A stretch of 8,564 nucleotides of DNA from Actinomycetota bacterium (GTDB lineage Bacteria > Actinomycetota > UBA4738). The translations under genes and the position numbers were made by a program. Each line of letters starts with the position of its first letter. Within the stretch, counting starts at the first letter, position 1. The notes beneath the pieces are model-generated. The model was not told the DNA's origin. It saw only the letters and a list, made by a program, of their open reading frames with translations, and did no database searches. Positions 1 through 6,287 of this stretch are shown here, one piece after another. The DNA is taken from assembly GCA_005888465.1 (NCBI GenBank), contig VAYJ01000027.1, forward strand, positions 1-8,564, given 5' to 3'.

Positions 1-137
1 GGCTGCGGGGGCTCGAGTTCACCGACCGCAACGAGCGCGGGTTCTGGGAGGTGCGCGGGTACCACACGCACGCCGACCCGTGGCGCGAGGAGCGCTACTC
101 GTACGAGGAGAGCAAGGAGGCGGAGACCGAGCCCTAG
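1..137 (+). CDS. C-terminal fragment of a sulfite-oxidase-like molybdopterin-dependent oxidoreductase (5' end outside window)
   Basis: Only the last 44 codons are present, reading from position 3 to the TAG at 135-137. The peptide contains GFWEVRGYHTHADPWREERYS. From memory, an aromatic GFWE..GYH..(A/G)DPW.EERY ending is typical of bacterial sulfite-oxidase-like (YuiH/YedY-related) proteins, which bind a molybdenum cofactor and act in redox reactions in the cytoplasm or periplasm. The catalytic cysteine and cofactor-binding core lie upstream of the window, so activity and export cannot be judged. The last residues are acidic and probably disordered. The gene converges on the PASTA kinase with a 4-bp overlap of stop codons. 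The family call rests on this short motif alone. Confidence 0.6.
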   Translation, partial: LRGLEFTDRNERGFWEVRGYHTHADPWREERYSYEESKEAETEP

Positions 138-146
138 GGGCCGGTC
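125..146. terminator. Hairpin over the overlapping stop codons of two convergent genes
   Basis: GACCG (125-129) pairs with CGGTC (142-146), and GCCC (131-134) pairs with GGGC (138-141), with a single bulged A at 130 and a three-base TAG loop (135-137). The plus-strand stop (135-137) and the minus-strand stop (136-134) both lie at the loop. Being nearly symmetric, the stem would form in transcripts from either strand. No U-tract follows on either side, so it would be an intrinsic terminator only of the U-less, hairpin-only kind proposed in actinobacteria. That role is inference; the pairing is seen directly. Confidence 0.4.
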
Positions 147-1969
147 ACGTAGATCTTCACCGTGTCCCCGGCGTGCACGGTCGTGCCGGGGTTGGGCGAC
201 TGCAGGACCACCTGATCGCCGTTCGTCCCGGGAAGGACGATCACGTCCACGACCAGGCCGAGGCCCTGGAGCTCCGCTTTCGCCGCCTCCATCGTCATGC
301 CGCGCACCTCCGGCATCGCGAAGCTCTTCGGTCCTTTCGAGACGATCAGCGTGATCTTCGAGCCCTTCGGCGCGGAGCTTCCGGCCGGCGGGTCGGTGCC
401 GATCACGTCGCCCGCGGGGATCGTGTCGGAGAAGTCCTGCTTGATCTTCACGGTGAAGCCCAGGTTCTCGAGCGCGGTCTGGGCGGAGGCCTGTGGCTGG
501 CTCGCGAGGTCGGGGATCTGCACCGGGGGCGGCCCGGTGCTCACCGTGACCGTGACGCCCAGGCCCTTCACCACCTGGTGACCGCCCTCGGGGTTCTGGT
601 CGATCACGTGCCCCTTCGGGACCGTCTCGCTCGGGGCGGTCACGACGAGCGGCGTGAACCCCGCCGAGGTGAGGGCCGCCACCGCGTCGGCCTGCGTGGC
701 GCCTCGGACGTCGGGGAGCAGCGCGAGCTCCGGACCCTTCGACGGGATGATCGTCACCGCATGCCGGGTTCGGACCTTCGTCCCGGCGGCCGGGTCGGTA
801 CGGATGATGGCGCCGCTCTCCACGCTGGTCGAGAACTCACCCGGCCCGATCCGCGGCGTGAGCCCGAGCCCACGCAGGCGTGCCATCGCCTGATCCTGCG
901 GGACCCCGGTGAGCGAGGGGAGCCGTACGTAGTGGGGGATCGCGTAGACCCATGCGGCCCAGCCGCCGACCCCGAGGAGCGCGAGCAGGAGCACGAGCGC
1001 CGCCGCCGCTCGGATCCGGCGGCGGCGGAGCACCTTCGGTGAGACCGGACGGGGGATCGTGACCGTCGTGGCCCGCTCCGGGCCGGCCGCCTCGGTCGGG
1101 GGGACCAGGCCGACGAGCTGCACGAGCCCGAGGGCCGGCGGGAGCCCGACGCCGGCCCTGGCCACCTCGTCGCGAAGGGTACGCGCCGATGCCGGCCGTT
1201 CCTCGCGATCGCGAGCCGTCGCGTGCAGGACCGCGCGATCGAGCGCCCGCGGCACGTTCGGGTCCAGCCGCGAGGGCGCGGGAACCGCGCTCGAGAGGTG
1301 TTGGTAGGCGATCGCCATAGACGTCTCGCCCGTGAACGGCGGCTCGCCGGTGAGCAGCTCGAACATGACGACGCCCAGCGCGTAGAGGTCCGTGCGCGGG
1401 TCCGCCGGATCGCCCTGGATCTGCTCGGGCGCGAGGTACTGGACGGTGCCGGTGACGGTGCCCTCCGCCTGGCTGACGTTCGACTCGGCGTACGCGCGCG
1501 CGAGCCCGAAGTCGGCGACCTTCACGGTCCCGTCGTGGGCGATGAGGATGTTCTCGGGCTTGATGTCGCGATGGACGATGCCGTGGCCGTGCGCGTGGTC
1601 AAGGGCGGCGAGCACGGGCATGGCGACTTCCACCACTTGCGACGGCTCGAACCGCCCCGCCTCGGCCAGGAGCGCCCGCAGGTTCGTCCCGTGCACGAAC
1701 TCCATGACCATGAAGTACGTCCCGTCGGTGGTTCCCCAGTCGTAGACGCCGACGATGCTCGGGTGGTTGAGGATCGCGGCTGCGCGGGCCTCCCGGCGGA
1801 AGCGGTCGACGAATCCGCGATCGCCCGCCAAGTGCGGGTGGAGGATCTTGATGGCCACCTCGCGCCCCAGCACGGAGTCGTGCGCGCGATAGACCTCACC
1901 CATGCCGCCGGCAGCGACGCGGGTGATGACCTCGTACCGGCCGTCGATAGTGGATTCGATGACGGACAA
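134..1969 (-). CDS. Membrane-anchored Ser/Thr protein kinase with four PASTA repeats (PknB/StkP type)
   Basis: This 611-aa protein is a cytoplasmic Hanks-type kinase joined to an extracellular sensor; PASTA domains bind peptidoglycan fragments or lipid II, and such kinases adjust wall synthesis and division. All key kinase elements are present: glycine loop AAGGMGEVYRA (19-29), lysine K41 in VAIKIL, helix-C E60, HRDIKPEN (133-140), DFG (153-155), activation loop with T171 and T173 in the PknB-like positions, and APE (180-182). A basic stretch (RRRR) precedes one membrane segment (about 321-343). Four PASTA repeats follow (about 348-412, 414-479, 481-547, 549-610). The start is TTG at 1969, with GGGAG at 1981-1977 seven bases upstream; no ATG or GTG lies nearby in frame. 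It follows an MFS gene on the same strand after 64 bp. No penicillin-binding protein, rodA, ftsW or phosphatase gene lies beside it, unlike the usual pknB cluster. Confidence 0.93.
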   Translation of the reverse strand: MSVIESTIDGRYEVITRVAAGGMGEVYRAHDSVLGREVAIKILHPHLAGDRGFVDRFRREARAAAILNHPSIVGVYDWGTTDGTYFMVMEFVHGTNLRALLAEAGRFEPSQVVEVAMPVLAALDHAHGHGIVHRDIKPENILIAHDGTVKVADFGLARAYAESNVSQAEGTVTGTVQYLAPEQIQGDPADPRTDLYALGVVMFELLTGEPPFTGETSMAIAYQHLSSAVPAPSRLDPNVPRALDRAVLHATARDREERPASARTLRDEVARAGVGLPPALGLVQLVGLVPPTEAAGPERATTVTIPRPVSPKVLRRRRIRAAAALVLLLALLGVGGWAAWVYAIPHYVRLPSLTGVPQDQAMARLRGLGLTPRIGPGEFSTSVESGAIIRTDPAAGTKVRTRHAVTIIPSKGPELALLPDVRGATQADAVAALTSAGFTPLVVTAPSETVPKGHVIDQNPEGGHQVVKGLGVTVTVSTGPPPVQIPDLASQPQASAQTALENLGFTVKIKQDFSDTIPAGDVIGTDPPAGSSAPKGSKITLIVSKGPKSFAMPEVRGMTMEAAKAELQGLGLVVDVIVLPGTNGDQVVLQSPNPGTTVHAGDTVKIYVTGP

Positions 1970-2005
1970 CGTGTGACTCCCGTGCGCCGGGGAGAGGCGC
2001 CCTCC

Positions 2006-2022
2006 GCGCCATTCTAGGGCGC
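2006..2022 (-). promoter_or_regulatory. Possible internal promoter (-10 TAGAAT) and short hairpin ahead of the kinase gene
   Basis: In the 64-bp gap between the MFS gene and the kinase, the minus strand reads TAGAAT at 2016-2011, five of six matches to the -10 consensus and identical to the hexamer upstream of the thiamine riboswitch. It would start transcription roughly 35 bases before the TTG start. No convincing -35 hexamer is seen. The same bases sit in the loop of a small hairpin (GCGCC 2006-2010 with GGCGC 2018-2022, 7-base loop). It may be a kinase-only promoter or chance. Confidence 0.25.
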
Positions 2023-2033
2023 TCCTCCCGGTT

Positions 2034-3221
2034 TCACCGCGAAGCCTCCGGTCCCTGCCTGTGGCGAAGGGGCCAGAGGATCGTGGCGCAGATGGCGCAG
2101 CCAGCGCCGGCGATCGCGTAGGCGGCCTTCGGTCCCAGGGCGTCGACGACCGCGCCCGCGAACAGGAACGAGAGCGCGAACGTGCCGAGCACCGCCCCGT
2201 CGAACGCCGAGAGCACGCGGCTTCGGACCGCGTCGGGGGCTCGCCGCTGCAGGACGCCCAGGGCCGCCACGTCGACCACGCCGTCGCTCGCGCCTGAGGC
2301 CAGCATCGCACCGTAGATCGGGCCGATCGACGGCAGCAGGCTGACCGCGCCGAACCCGACCGCCGTGGTCACCGACCCGTACGCGATGGCCGGACCCTCG
2401 GTCGTGGCGCTGAGGCGCCGGGCCCAGAGCGAGCCGCCGAGGGCGCCCGCGCCGAAGGCCGTCGCGATCAGCCCATACCCGATCGAGCCGACGCCGAGGG
2501 ACCGGGCAAGCGGGAGCTCGGCCACGAGCACGCTCCCGACGGCGAGGGTGAAGACGGCGAAGGCGAGTGTCATCCGCCGGAGCGTGGCGTCGCCCGCGAT
2601 GAAGCGGAACCCGGCCCGAAGGCCGCGGTGATGCTCATCCTCCGAGCGCGCGCCCGCGAACGACCCCCTGACGGTGAGCACGAGGCCCGCCGAGACCACG
2701 AACGATCCCGCGTTGATGAGGAACACCGCCGGGACTCCGAGCGCGGCGACGAGCAGACCGCCCGCTGCCGGGCCCACGACGAACCCGATGCTCCGGCCGA
2801 ACGAGATCGTCCCGTTCGCCCAGGCGAGGTCGGACGCGAGCACGAGGTTCGGGACGGCGGCGTCGGCCGCCGCGTTGAACGGCGACGAGGTGAGCGCGGC
2901 CACGAAGGCGAGCGCCAGTAGGGAGGACGGCGATCGCGCAAGCGAGAGCGCGGCGAAACACGCCGCTCCGGCCAGGTCGGAGGCCACCATCACCACGCGC
3001 CGGTCGAACTTGTCGCCGAGCGACCCCGCGAGCGGCGTGGCCACCGCGAGCGTGCCGAAGGAGCACAGGAGGGCGGCGGACACCCACGCGGCCGAGCCCG
3101 TGCGCTGGTACACGGCGTACAGGAGCGCGATCTCCGCCGCCTGGGTGCCGGCGATCGAGACGATCTGAGCGGCCGTCACGCGACGGACGGCGGTGCGATG
3201 TGAGGTGGACGTGGCTGCCAT
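2034..3221 (-). CDS. Major facilitator superfamily exporter, MFS_3 (EntS-like) type
   Basis: This 395-aa protein is a polytopic inner-membrane transporter of about 12 hydrophobic segments. A loop with the MFS motif-A pattern, GSLGDKFDRR (66-75), follows segment 2, and a hydrophilic central loop (about 185-215, rich in D, E, H and R) divides the halves. The opening (AAQIVSIAGTQAAEIALLYAVY) and the FNAAADAAVPNLV stretch (115-127) resemble the MFS_3 group, which includes siderophore and macrolide exporters and drug:proton antiporters. The substrate cannot be told. The start is ATG at 3221, with GGAG at 3231-3228 six bases upstream, and gives a normal length; the frame stays open further upstream (to 3533), but that extension is hydrophilic and atypical. 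It stops 64 bp before the PASTA kinase on the same strand and is probably co-transcribed with it. Confidence 0.85.
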   Translation of the reverse strand: MAATSTSHRTAVRRVTAAQIVSIAGTQAAEIALLYAVYQRTGSAAWVSAALLCSFGTLAVATPLAGSLGDKFDRRVVMVASDLAGAACFAALSLARSPSSLLALAFVAALTSSPFNAAADAAVPNLVLASDLAWANGTISFGRSIGFVVGPAAGGLLVAALGVPAVFLINAGSFVVSAGLVLTVRGSFAGARSEDEHHRGLRAGFRFIAGDATLRRMTLAFAVFTLAVGSVLVAELPLARSLGVGSIGYGLIATAFGAGALGGSLWARRLSATTEGPAIAYGSVTTAVGFGAVSLLPSIGPIYGAMLASGASDGVVDVAALGVLQRRAPDAVRSRVLSAFDGAVLGTFALSFLFAGAVVDALGPKAAYAIAGAGCAICATILWPLRHRQGPEASR

Positions 3222-3420
3222 GGGTGACTCCGGTAGTGATGCCGACGAACGAGAAGTGTGTGTGTCGGCGGGTCGGGCCTCTGAACCGAGCCCGAGGACG
3301 GCCCGCGCCCGCGTGGAGCGGGGGGAGGGCCTCGAGGTACCTACCGGAACGTGGTCATGGCGGCACGAGTCTACCAAGGCGCCGGCTCGAGTCCGGCTCA
3401 GTGCGCTGGGGGACTGGTCG
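3222..3420. promoter_or_regulatory. Divergent intergenic region between the MFS and lipoprotein genes
   Basis: This 199-bp spacer must hold the promoters of the leftward MFS-kinase unit and probably the rightward lipoprotein gene. A weak -10 candidate for the leftward direction is TAGACT (minus strand, 3373-3368), without a recognisable -35. No clear operator, inverted repeat or riboswitch is visible. The frame of the lipoprotein gene is open back to 3193, but that stretch is rich in arginine and low in hydrophobic residues, so it looks non-coding. Confidence 0.35.
3408..3413 (+). promoter_or_regulatory. Ribosome binding site of the lipoprotein gene
   Basis: GGGGGA lies seven bases before the ATG at 3421. 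It decides for this start over the in-frame ATG at 3433, which has no such site, and over far-upstream in-frame starts that would bury the signal peptide. Confidence 0.5.
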
Positions 3421-4020
3421 ATGCGTCCTGAAATGAGCGCGACGGTCGTCCGGCATCGGCTATTCGCTCTTGGCTTGACGGTGGCCTTCTCCGCCATGGC
3501 GGCGGCGTGCGGAGCACGTTCCTTGCCTCCCATCCCGGCGAACTGGAACGGATTCCACGGTCAAGGGTGGTCCCTCCGCTACCCGCCCACTTACCAGCTG
3601 TTGGCGTTCTCACCGTGCAGCATCGTGGTCTGGGGACCGGGAGGAATGCCCATGCGCGGCTCCCTTCCGGAGGGGAGTTGTGAGGAGCGTCCTGAGCCAG
3701 GAACGATGGGCGGACTCGTGCAGGTGAGGGTGTGGCTTCTGGACCCGGCGAAGGTCGATGCGGCGGAGCGCACATCCGAGACCACTCTGCCGATCGACCC
3801 TCGAAGCATCCCTTTGGAGCACTTCCGAGGCACCTACTGGAATGGCATGGACAACATCCCGGTCTCCTACGACTATGGCGAGCGGATCGTCCTCATCGGA
3901 GGTCAGGAGTACGAAGTTCGTGTCGACTACGGCCCCAAGGTCTCGTCCGACGACAGGGTGACGGCATCCCAGATGGTGAGCTCCATCACGGTCGCAACGG
4001 TCTCCCCAAGCGCGGGTTGA
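3421..4020 (+). CDS. Secreted lipoprotein of unknown function
   Basis: This 199-aa protein is not recognised as a member of a named family. It begins with a lipoprotein signal: basic residues (R11, H12, R13), a hydrophobic run (about 14-28), and AAAC with the lipidation cysteine at C30, a slightly weak lipobox. The mature part starts with a Pro-rich linker and then GWSLRYPPTYQLLAF (49-63). An aromatic-rich strand pattern in this place recalls PsbP-like or similar small beta-rich envelope proteins. It ends with an SQMVSSITV helix or strand (183-191). Two cysteines (C66, C87) could form a disulfide. Hand counts of two rows inside the gene (3541-3600, 3841-3900) give about 62% and 57% GC, against about 73% in a thiS row (6361-6420), so it is less GC-biased than its surroundings. 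It stands alone between a divergent MFS-kinase unit and the thiamine operon. Its product is probably anchored on the outer face of the membrane. Confidence 0.7.
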   Translation: MRPEMSATVVRHRLFALGLTVAFSAMAAACGARSLPPIPANWNGFHGQGWSLRYPPTYQLLAFSPCSIVVWGPGGMPMRGSLPEGSCEERPEPGTMGGLVQVRVWLLDPAKVDAAERTSETTLPIDPRSIPLEHFRGTYWNGMDNIPVSYDYGERIVLIGGQEYEVRVDYGPKVSSDDRVTASQMVSSITVATVSPSAG

Positions 4021-4075
4021 CGTCGGATCGAGACGCGCTTGCATCGCAGGTGGAGCACCAGGATGTCGGCGAAAC

Positions 4076-4102
4076 CTGAGACACCACCAGTCCCGGTAGA
4101 AT
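4076..4102 (+). promoter_or_regulatory. Likely promoter of the thiamine operon
   Basis: TAGAAT at 4097-4102 matches five of six bases of the -10 consensus. CTGAGA at 4076-4081 is a poor -35 (four of six) at a short 15-bp spacing, so the -10 carries the call. The predicted start near 4109 falls about a dozen bases before the riboswitch, as expected for a leader that begins with the aptamer. Confidence 0.45.
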
Positions 4103-4119
4103 CAATGACGAAGAACGAA

Positions 4120-4230
4120 CGACCGGGGAGCTCGGGGCAACCGGGCTGAGAGGCCGGCACGCTCGCGAAGCGGCGGGCGAGGCGCCGGCGACCCGTGAAC
4201 CTGATCCGGATAACGCCGGCGAAGGGAGCG
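4120..4230 (+). ncRNA. TPP riboswitch (THI element)
   Basis: This RNA leader binds thiamine pyrophosphate and represses the thi genes behind it. The conserved blocks are all present: CTGAGA (4146-4151), GTGAACCTGATCCGGATAACGCCGGCG (4195-4221) in consensus order, and AGGGAG (4223-4228). Pairing supports it: P2 CGGG (4124-4127) with CCCG (4192-4195); P3 CTCGG (4131-4135) with CCGGG (4141-4145) around a five-base loop; P5 CCGG (4206-4209) with CCGG (4216-4219). A GC-rich extra arm lies between CTGAGA and P2': GCCGGC (4153-4158) with GCCGGC (4184-4189), and GCTCGC (4161-4166) with GCGGGC (4173-4178). P1 is weak. No terminator hairpin lies between aptamer and gene, and the ribosome binding site lies in the closing strand, so control is probably of translation, as in E. 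coli thiM. Confidence 0.95.
4223..4228 (+). promoter_or_regulatory. Ribosome binding site of thiG, inside the riboswitch 3' strand
   Basis: AGGGAG ends nine bases before the ATC at 4238. It is also the conserved 3' block of the TPP aptamer, so ligand binding could hide it from ribosomes. It is the only purine-rich site near the start of thiG and points to ATC as the initiation codon. Confidence 0.6.
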
Positions 4231-4237
4231 AACCGCC

Positions 4238-5074
4238 ATCGTCACCGAATCGCCCACCTCGTCCGACCCGCTCGTCATCGCGGGTCGGTCGTTCGGCTCG
4301 CGCCTGATCCTGGGGACGGGCAAGTTTGGCTCGTTCGAGACGATGCGAGCGGCGATCGAGGCCTCCGGCACGCAGATGGTGACGGTCGCCTTGCGTCGGA
4401 TCGACCTGGAGGCGACCGGCGGGCCGGACATCCTCGAGTTCATCGACCGGGAACGCGTCCAGCTGCTGCCGAATACCTCCGGCGCCGTGGACGCCGAGGA
4501 GGCGGTCCGGCTCGCGAGGCTCGCGCGAGCGGCCGGGCTCCCGGACTGGGTCAAGCTCGAGGTGACGCCCGACCCGCGGTACCTCCTTCCGGATTCGGTC
4601 GAGACGCTCCGCGCCGCCGAACAGCTGGTCGCGGATGGGTTCACCGTGCTGCCCTACATCGGGGCCGACCCCGTCCTCGCCAAGCGGCTGGAGGAGGTGG
4701 GGTGCGCGACCGTGATGCCGCTCGGCTCCTGGATCGGCTCGAACCGGGGGATCCGGACGCGCGACGGCCTCCAGATCATCATCGAGAGCGCCACCGTCCC
4801 GGTGGTGGTGGACGCGGGGCTCGGGGCGCCGTCGCATGCGGCCGAGGCGATGGAGCTCGGTGCCGACGCGGTGCTCGTGAACACGGCGATCGCGATCGCA
4901 GGCGATCCGGTGGAGATGGCGGCGGCGTTCCGTCTGGGCGTGGAGGCGGGGCGCCGGGCGCGCCGGGCCCGCCCGGCACCCGAACGCGGGTCGGCGGAGG
5001 CTTCGAGCCCGCTCACCGGGTTCCTGGAGCGGCTGCACAGCTCCCAGGCCGATCCCGCGGTGACCTCCCCGTGA
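4238..5074 (+). CDS. thiG: Thiazole synthase ThiG
   Basis: ThiG is a TIM-barrel enzyme that builds thiazole phosphate carboxylate from deoxyxylulose 5-phosphate, dehydroglycine and ThiS thiocarboxylate in the cytoplasm. The 278-aa product shows the family's features: SRLILGTGKF (21-30) near the start, PNTSGA (78-83), WVKLEV with the Schiff-base lysine K106, MPLGSWIGSNRGI (160-172), and the phosphate-binding end VVVDAGLG then LVNTAIA (about 190-219). A SSPLTGFL tail (256-263) is common in longer ThiG. In MPLGSPIGS the second P is W here. The reading frame opens after a TAA at 4211 and has no ATG, GTG or TTG before 4343; starting at ATG 4343 would remove the first barrel strand and LGTGKF. ATC at 4238, nine bases after AGGGAG, gives a typical N-terminus, so it is chosen. 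A base error in the assembly is the alternative. The last four bases overlap thiH. Confidence 0.92.
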   Translation: MVTESPTSSDPLVIAGRSFGSRLILGTGKFGSFETMRAAIEASGTQMVTVALRRIDLEATGGPDILEFIDRERVQLLPNTSGAVDAEEAVRLARLARAAGLPDWVKLEVTPDPRYLLPDSVETLRAAEQLVADGFTVLPYIGADPVLAKRLEEVGCATVMPLGSWIGSNRGIRTRDGLQIIIESATVPVVVDAGLGAPSHAAEAMELGADAVLVNTAIAIAGDPVEMAAAFRLGVEAGRRARRARPAPERGSAEASSPLTGFLERLHSSQADPAVTSP

Positions 5075-6270
5075 GCGACGAGCGCGGGTTCGTCTCGCCG
5101 GAGCCTGTGGAGACCTTTGCGGACGCGTTCGCCGCGCTGCCGATGGGAAATCTCCTCGGGCTGGCGCACGAAGGCTCGCCGGGAGCGGTCGACCGGGCGC
5201 TCGGCACGCCGCCGATCGAACGGACCCTCGCCGACTTCGCGGCGCTCGTCTCGCCGGCGGCGGGGGAGCGGCTGGAGGACCTCGCGGAGGCCTCGCACGA
5301 GCTGACCGTGGCGAGATTCGGCCGGACGATGCACATGTACGCGCCGCTCTACCTCTCGAACGAGTGCCTGACGACGTGCGTCTACTGCGGGTTCGCGCGG
5401 GAGCTCCCCATCGCGCGCGCGACCCTCACGCCCGAGCGAACGCTCGAGGAGGCGCGGTGGCTCCTTCGTCAGGGGTTCCGCTCGATCCTGCTCCTGACCG
5501 GCGAGCACGAGCGCCTGACGGGGGTCGAGTTCCTGCGCGAACGTATCGAGCTCCTCGCCCGCGAGGTGCCGTCGATCGCCATCGAGGTGCAGGTGTGGAG
5601 CGAGGATGAATACCGCCGGCTCGCGCGGGCCGGATGCGACGCCGTGGTCGTCTATCAGGAGACGTACGACCCCGAGACCTATGGTGCGGTGCACCTCGCC
5701 GGGCGCAAGCGCCGGTACCTCTGGCGGCTCCTCGGGCCCGAGCGCGCGGCGCGCGCCGGCATGAGACGCGTTGGCATCGGCGCCCTCCTCGGCCTGCACC
5801 ATGACTGGCGGGCGGAGGCTCTCGCGATGGCGACGCACGCGCGGTTCCTCATGACGCGGTACTGGCGCACGCAGGTGACCGTGAGCGTCCCGCGCATCCG
5901 GCCGTCGGCCTCCGGGTTCCAGCCGCGCGACCCGATCGACGACCGGTCGCTCGTCCAGCTCGTGTGCGCCCTTCGGTTGCTGCTCCCCGACGCGGGGATC
6001 GTCCTTTCGTCGCGCGAGCCGGCGGCCCTTCGCGACGGGATGTTCCGGGTGGGCATCACGCACGCGAGCGCCGGGTCCCACACCGAGCCGGGCGGCTACG
6101 AGCGTCCGCACGAGGCGACGGAGCAGTTCGAGGTGGCCGACCTGCGCTCGCCCGCGGAGGTCGCGGCCAGCCTCCTCGCGCTCGGCTACGAGCCGGTGTG
6201 GGAGGACTGGGCGATCCCGTCGCCCGCGACCGAGGCAATGCTGGCGGGCTTGCACAAGGACCGGCCCTAG
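5071..6270 (+). CDS. thiH: 2-Iminoacetate (dehydroglycine) synthase ThiH, radical SAM tyrosine lyase
   Basis: ThiH uses S-adenosylmethionine and a [4Fe-4S] cluster to cleave tyrosine into dehydroglycine and p-cresol, and works in complex with ThiG. The 399-aa product carries the radical SAM motif CLTTCVYC (C99, C103, C106) within APLYLSNE..CGFAR, a TGEHE stretch (143-147), VYQETYDPETYGAVH (194-208) and an SVPRIRPSASGFQP stretch (272-285) leading into the C-terminal BATS-type region (about 268-385). The extra C-terminal cysteine motif of the paralogue HydG is absent, so ThiH is the better call. The start is GTG at 5071, overlapping the thiG stop as GTGA, with no strong ribosome binding site, which suggests translational coupling. 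Organisms with ThiH in place of the oxidase ThiO are usually anaerobic or facultative, because the cluster is oxygen-sensitive. The stop lies 17 bp before thiS. Confidence 0.93.
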   Translation: MSDERGFVSPEPVETFADAFAALPMGNLLGLAHEGSPGAVDRALGTPPIERTLADFAALVSPAAGERLEDLAEASHELTVARFGRTMHMYAPLYLSNECLTTCVYCGFARELPIARATLTPERTLEEARWLLRQGFRSILLLTGEHERLTGVEFLRERIELLAREVPSIAIEVQVWSEDEYRRLARAGCDAVVVYQETYDPETYGAVHLAGRKRRYLWRLLGPERAARAGMRRVGIGALLGLHHDWRAEALAMATHARFLMTRYWRTQVTVSVPRIRPSASGFQPRDPIDDRSLVQLVCALRLLLPDAGIVLSSREPAALRDGMFRVGITHASAGSHTEPGGYERPHEATEQFEVADLRSPAEVAASLLALGYEPVWEDWAIPSPATEAMLAGLHKDRP

Positions 6271-6287
6271 CCATCGACCGCGACCAC

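Noticed and set aside
2010..2012. ATG on the minus strand after GGGAGGAG as a kinase start
   Set aside because: It is out of frame with the kinase, so it would not make the protein.
1970..2311. N-terminal extension of the kinase reading frame by 114 residues
   Set aside because: It overlaps the end of the MFS gene on the same strand, is rich in R, S and P, and precedes a typical kinase start (DGRYEVITRV). The TTG at 1969 has a good ribosome binding site.
3193..3420. Longer form of the lipoprotein from an upstream in-frame ATG
   Set aside because: It would place 76 charged residues before a clear signal peptide and overlap the MFS start region.
3222..3533. N-terminal extension of the MFS protein by 104 residues
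   Set aside because: The added stretch is hydrophilic, crosses the lipoprotein gene's signal region on the opposite strand, and lacks family features. The ATG at 3221 has a GGAG site and gives a normal MFS length.
4195..5070. Open frame upstream of thiH, which could be read as a long ThiH extension
   Set aside because: It is the shifted frame of thiG and the riboswitch, rich in R, G and P. ThiH reads as a complete family member from the GTG at 5071.
4654..6255. Long antisense frame opposite thiG and thiH (533 codons)
   Set aside because: Long antisense frames are common in GC-rich DNA. The translation is rich in R, H and A with no recognisable domain.
6273..6275. ATC as an alternative start for thiS, echoing thiG
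   Set aside because: AAGGA is 12 bases away, and the ATG at 6288 gives the standard ThiS N-terminus.
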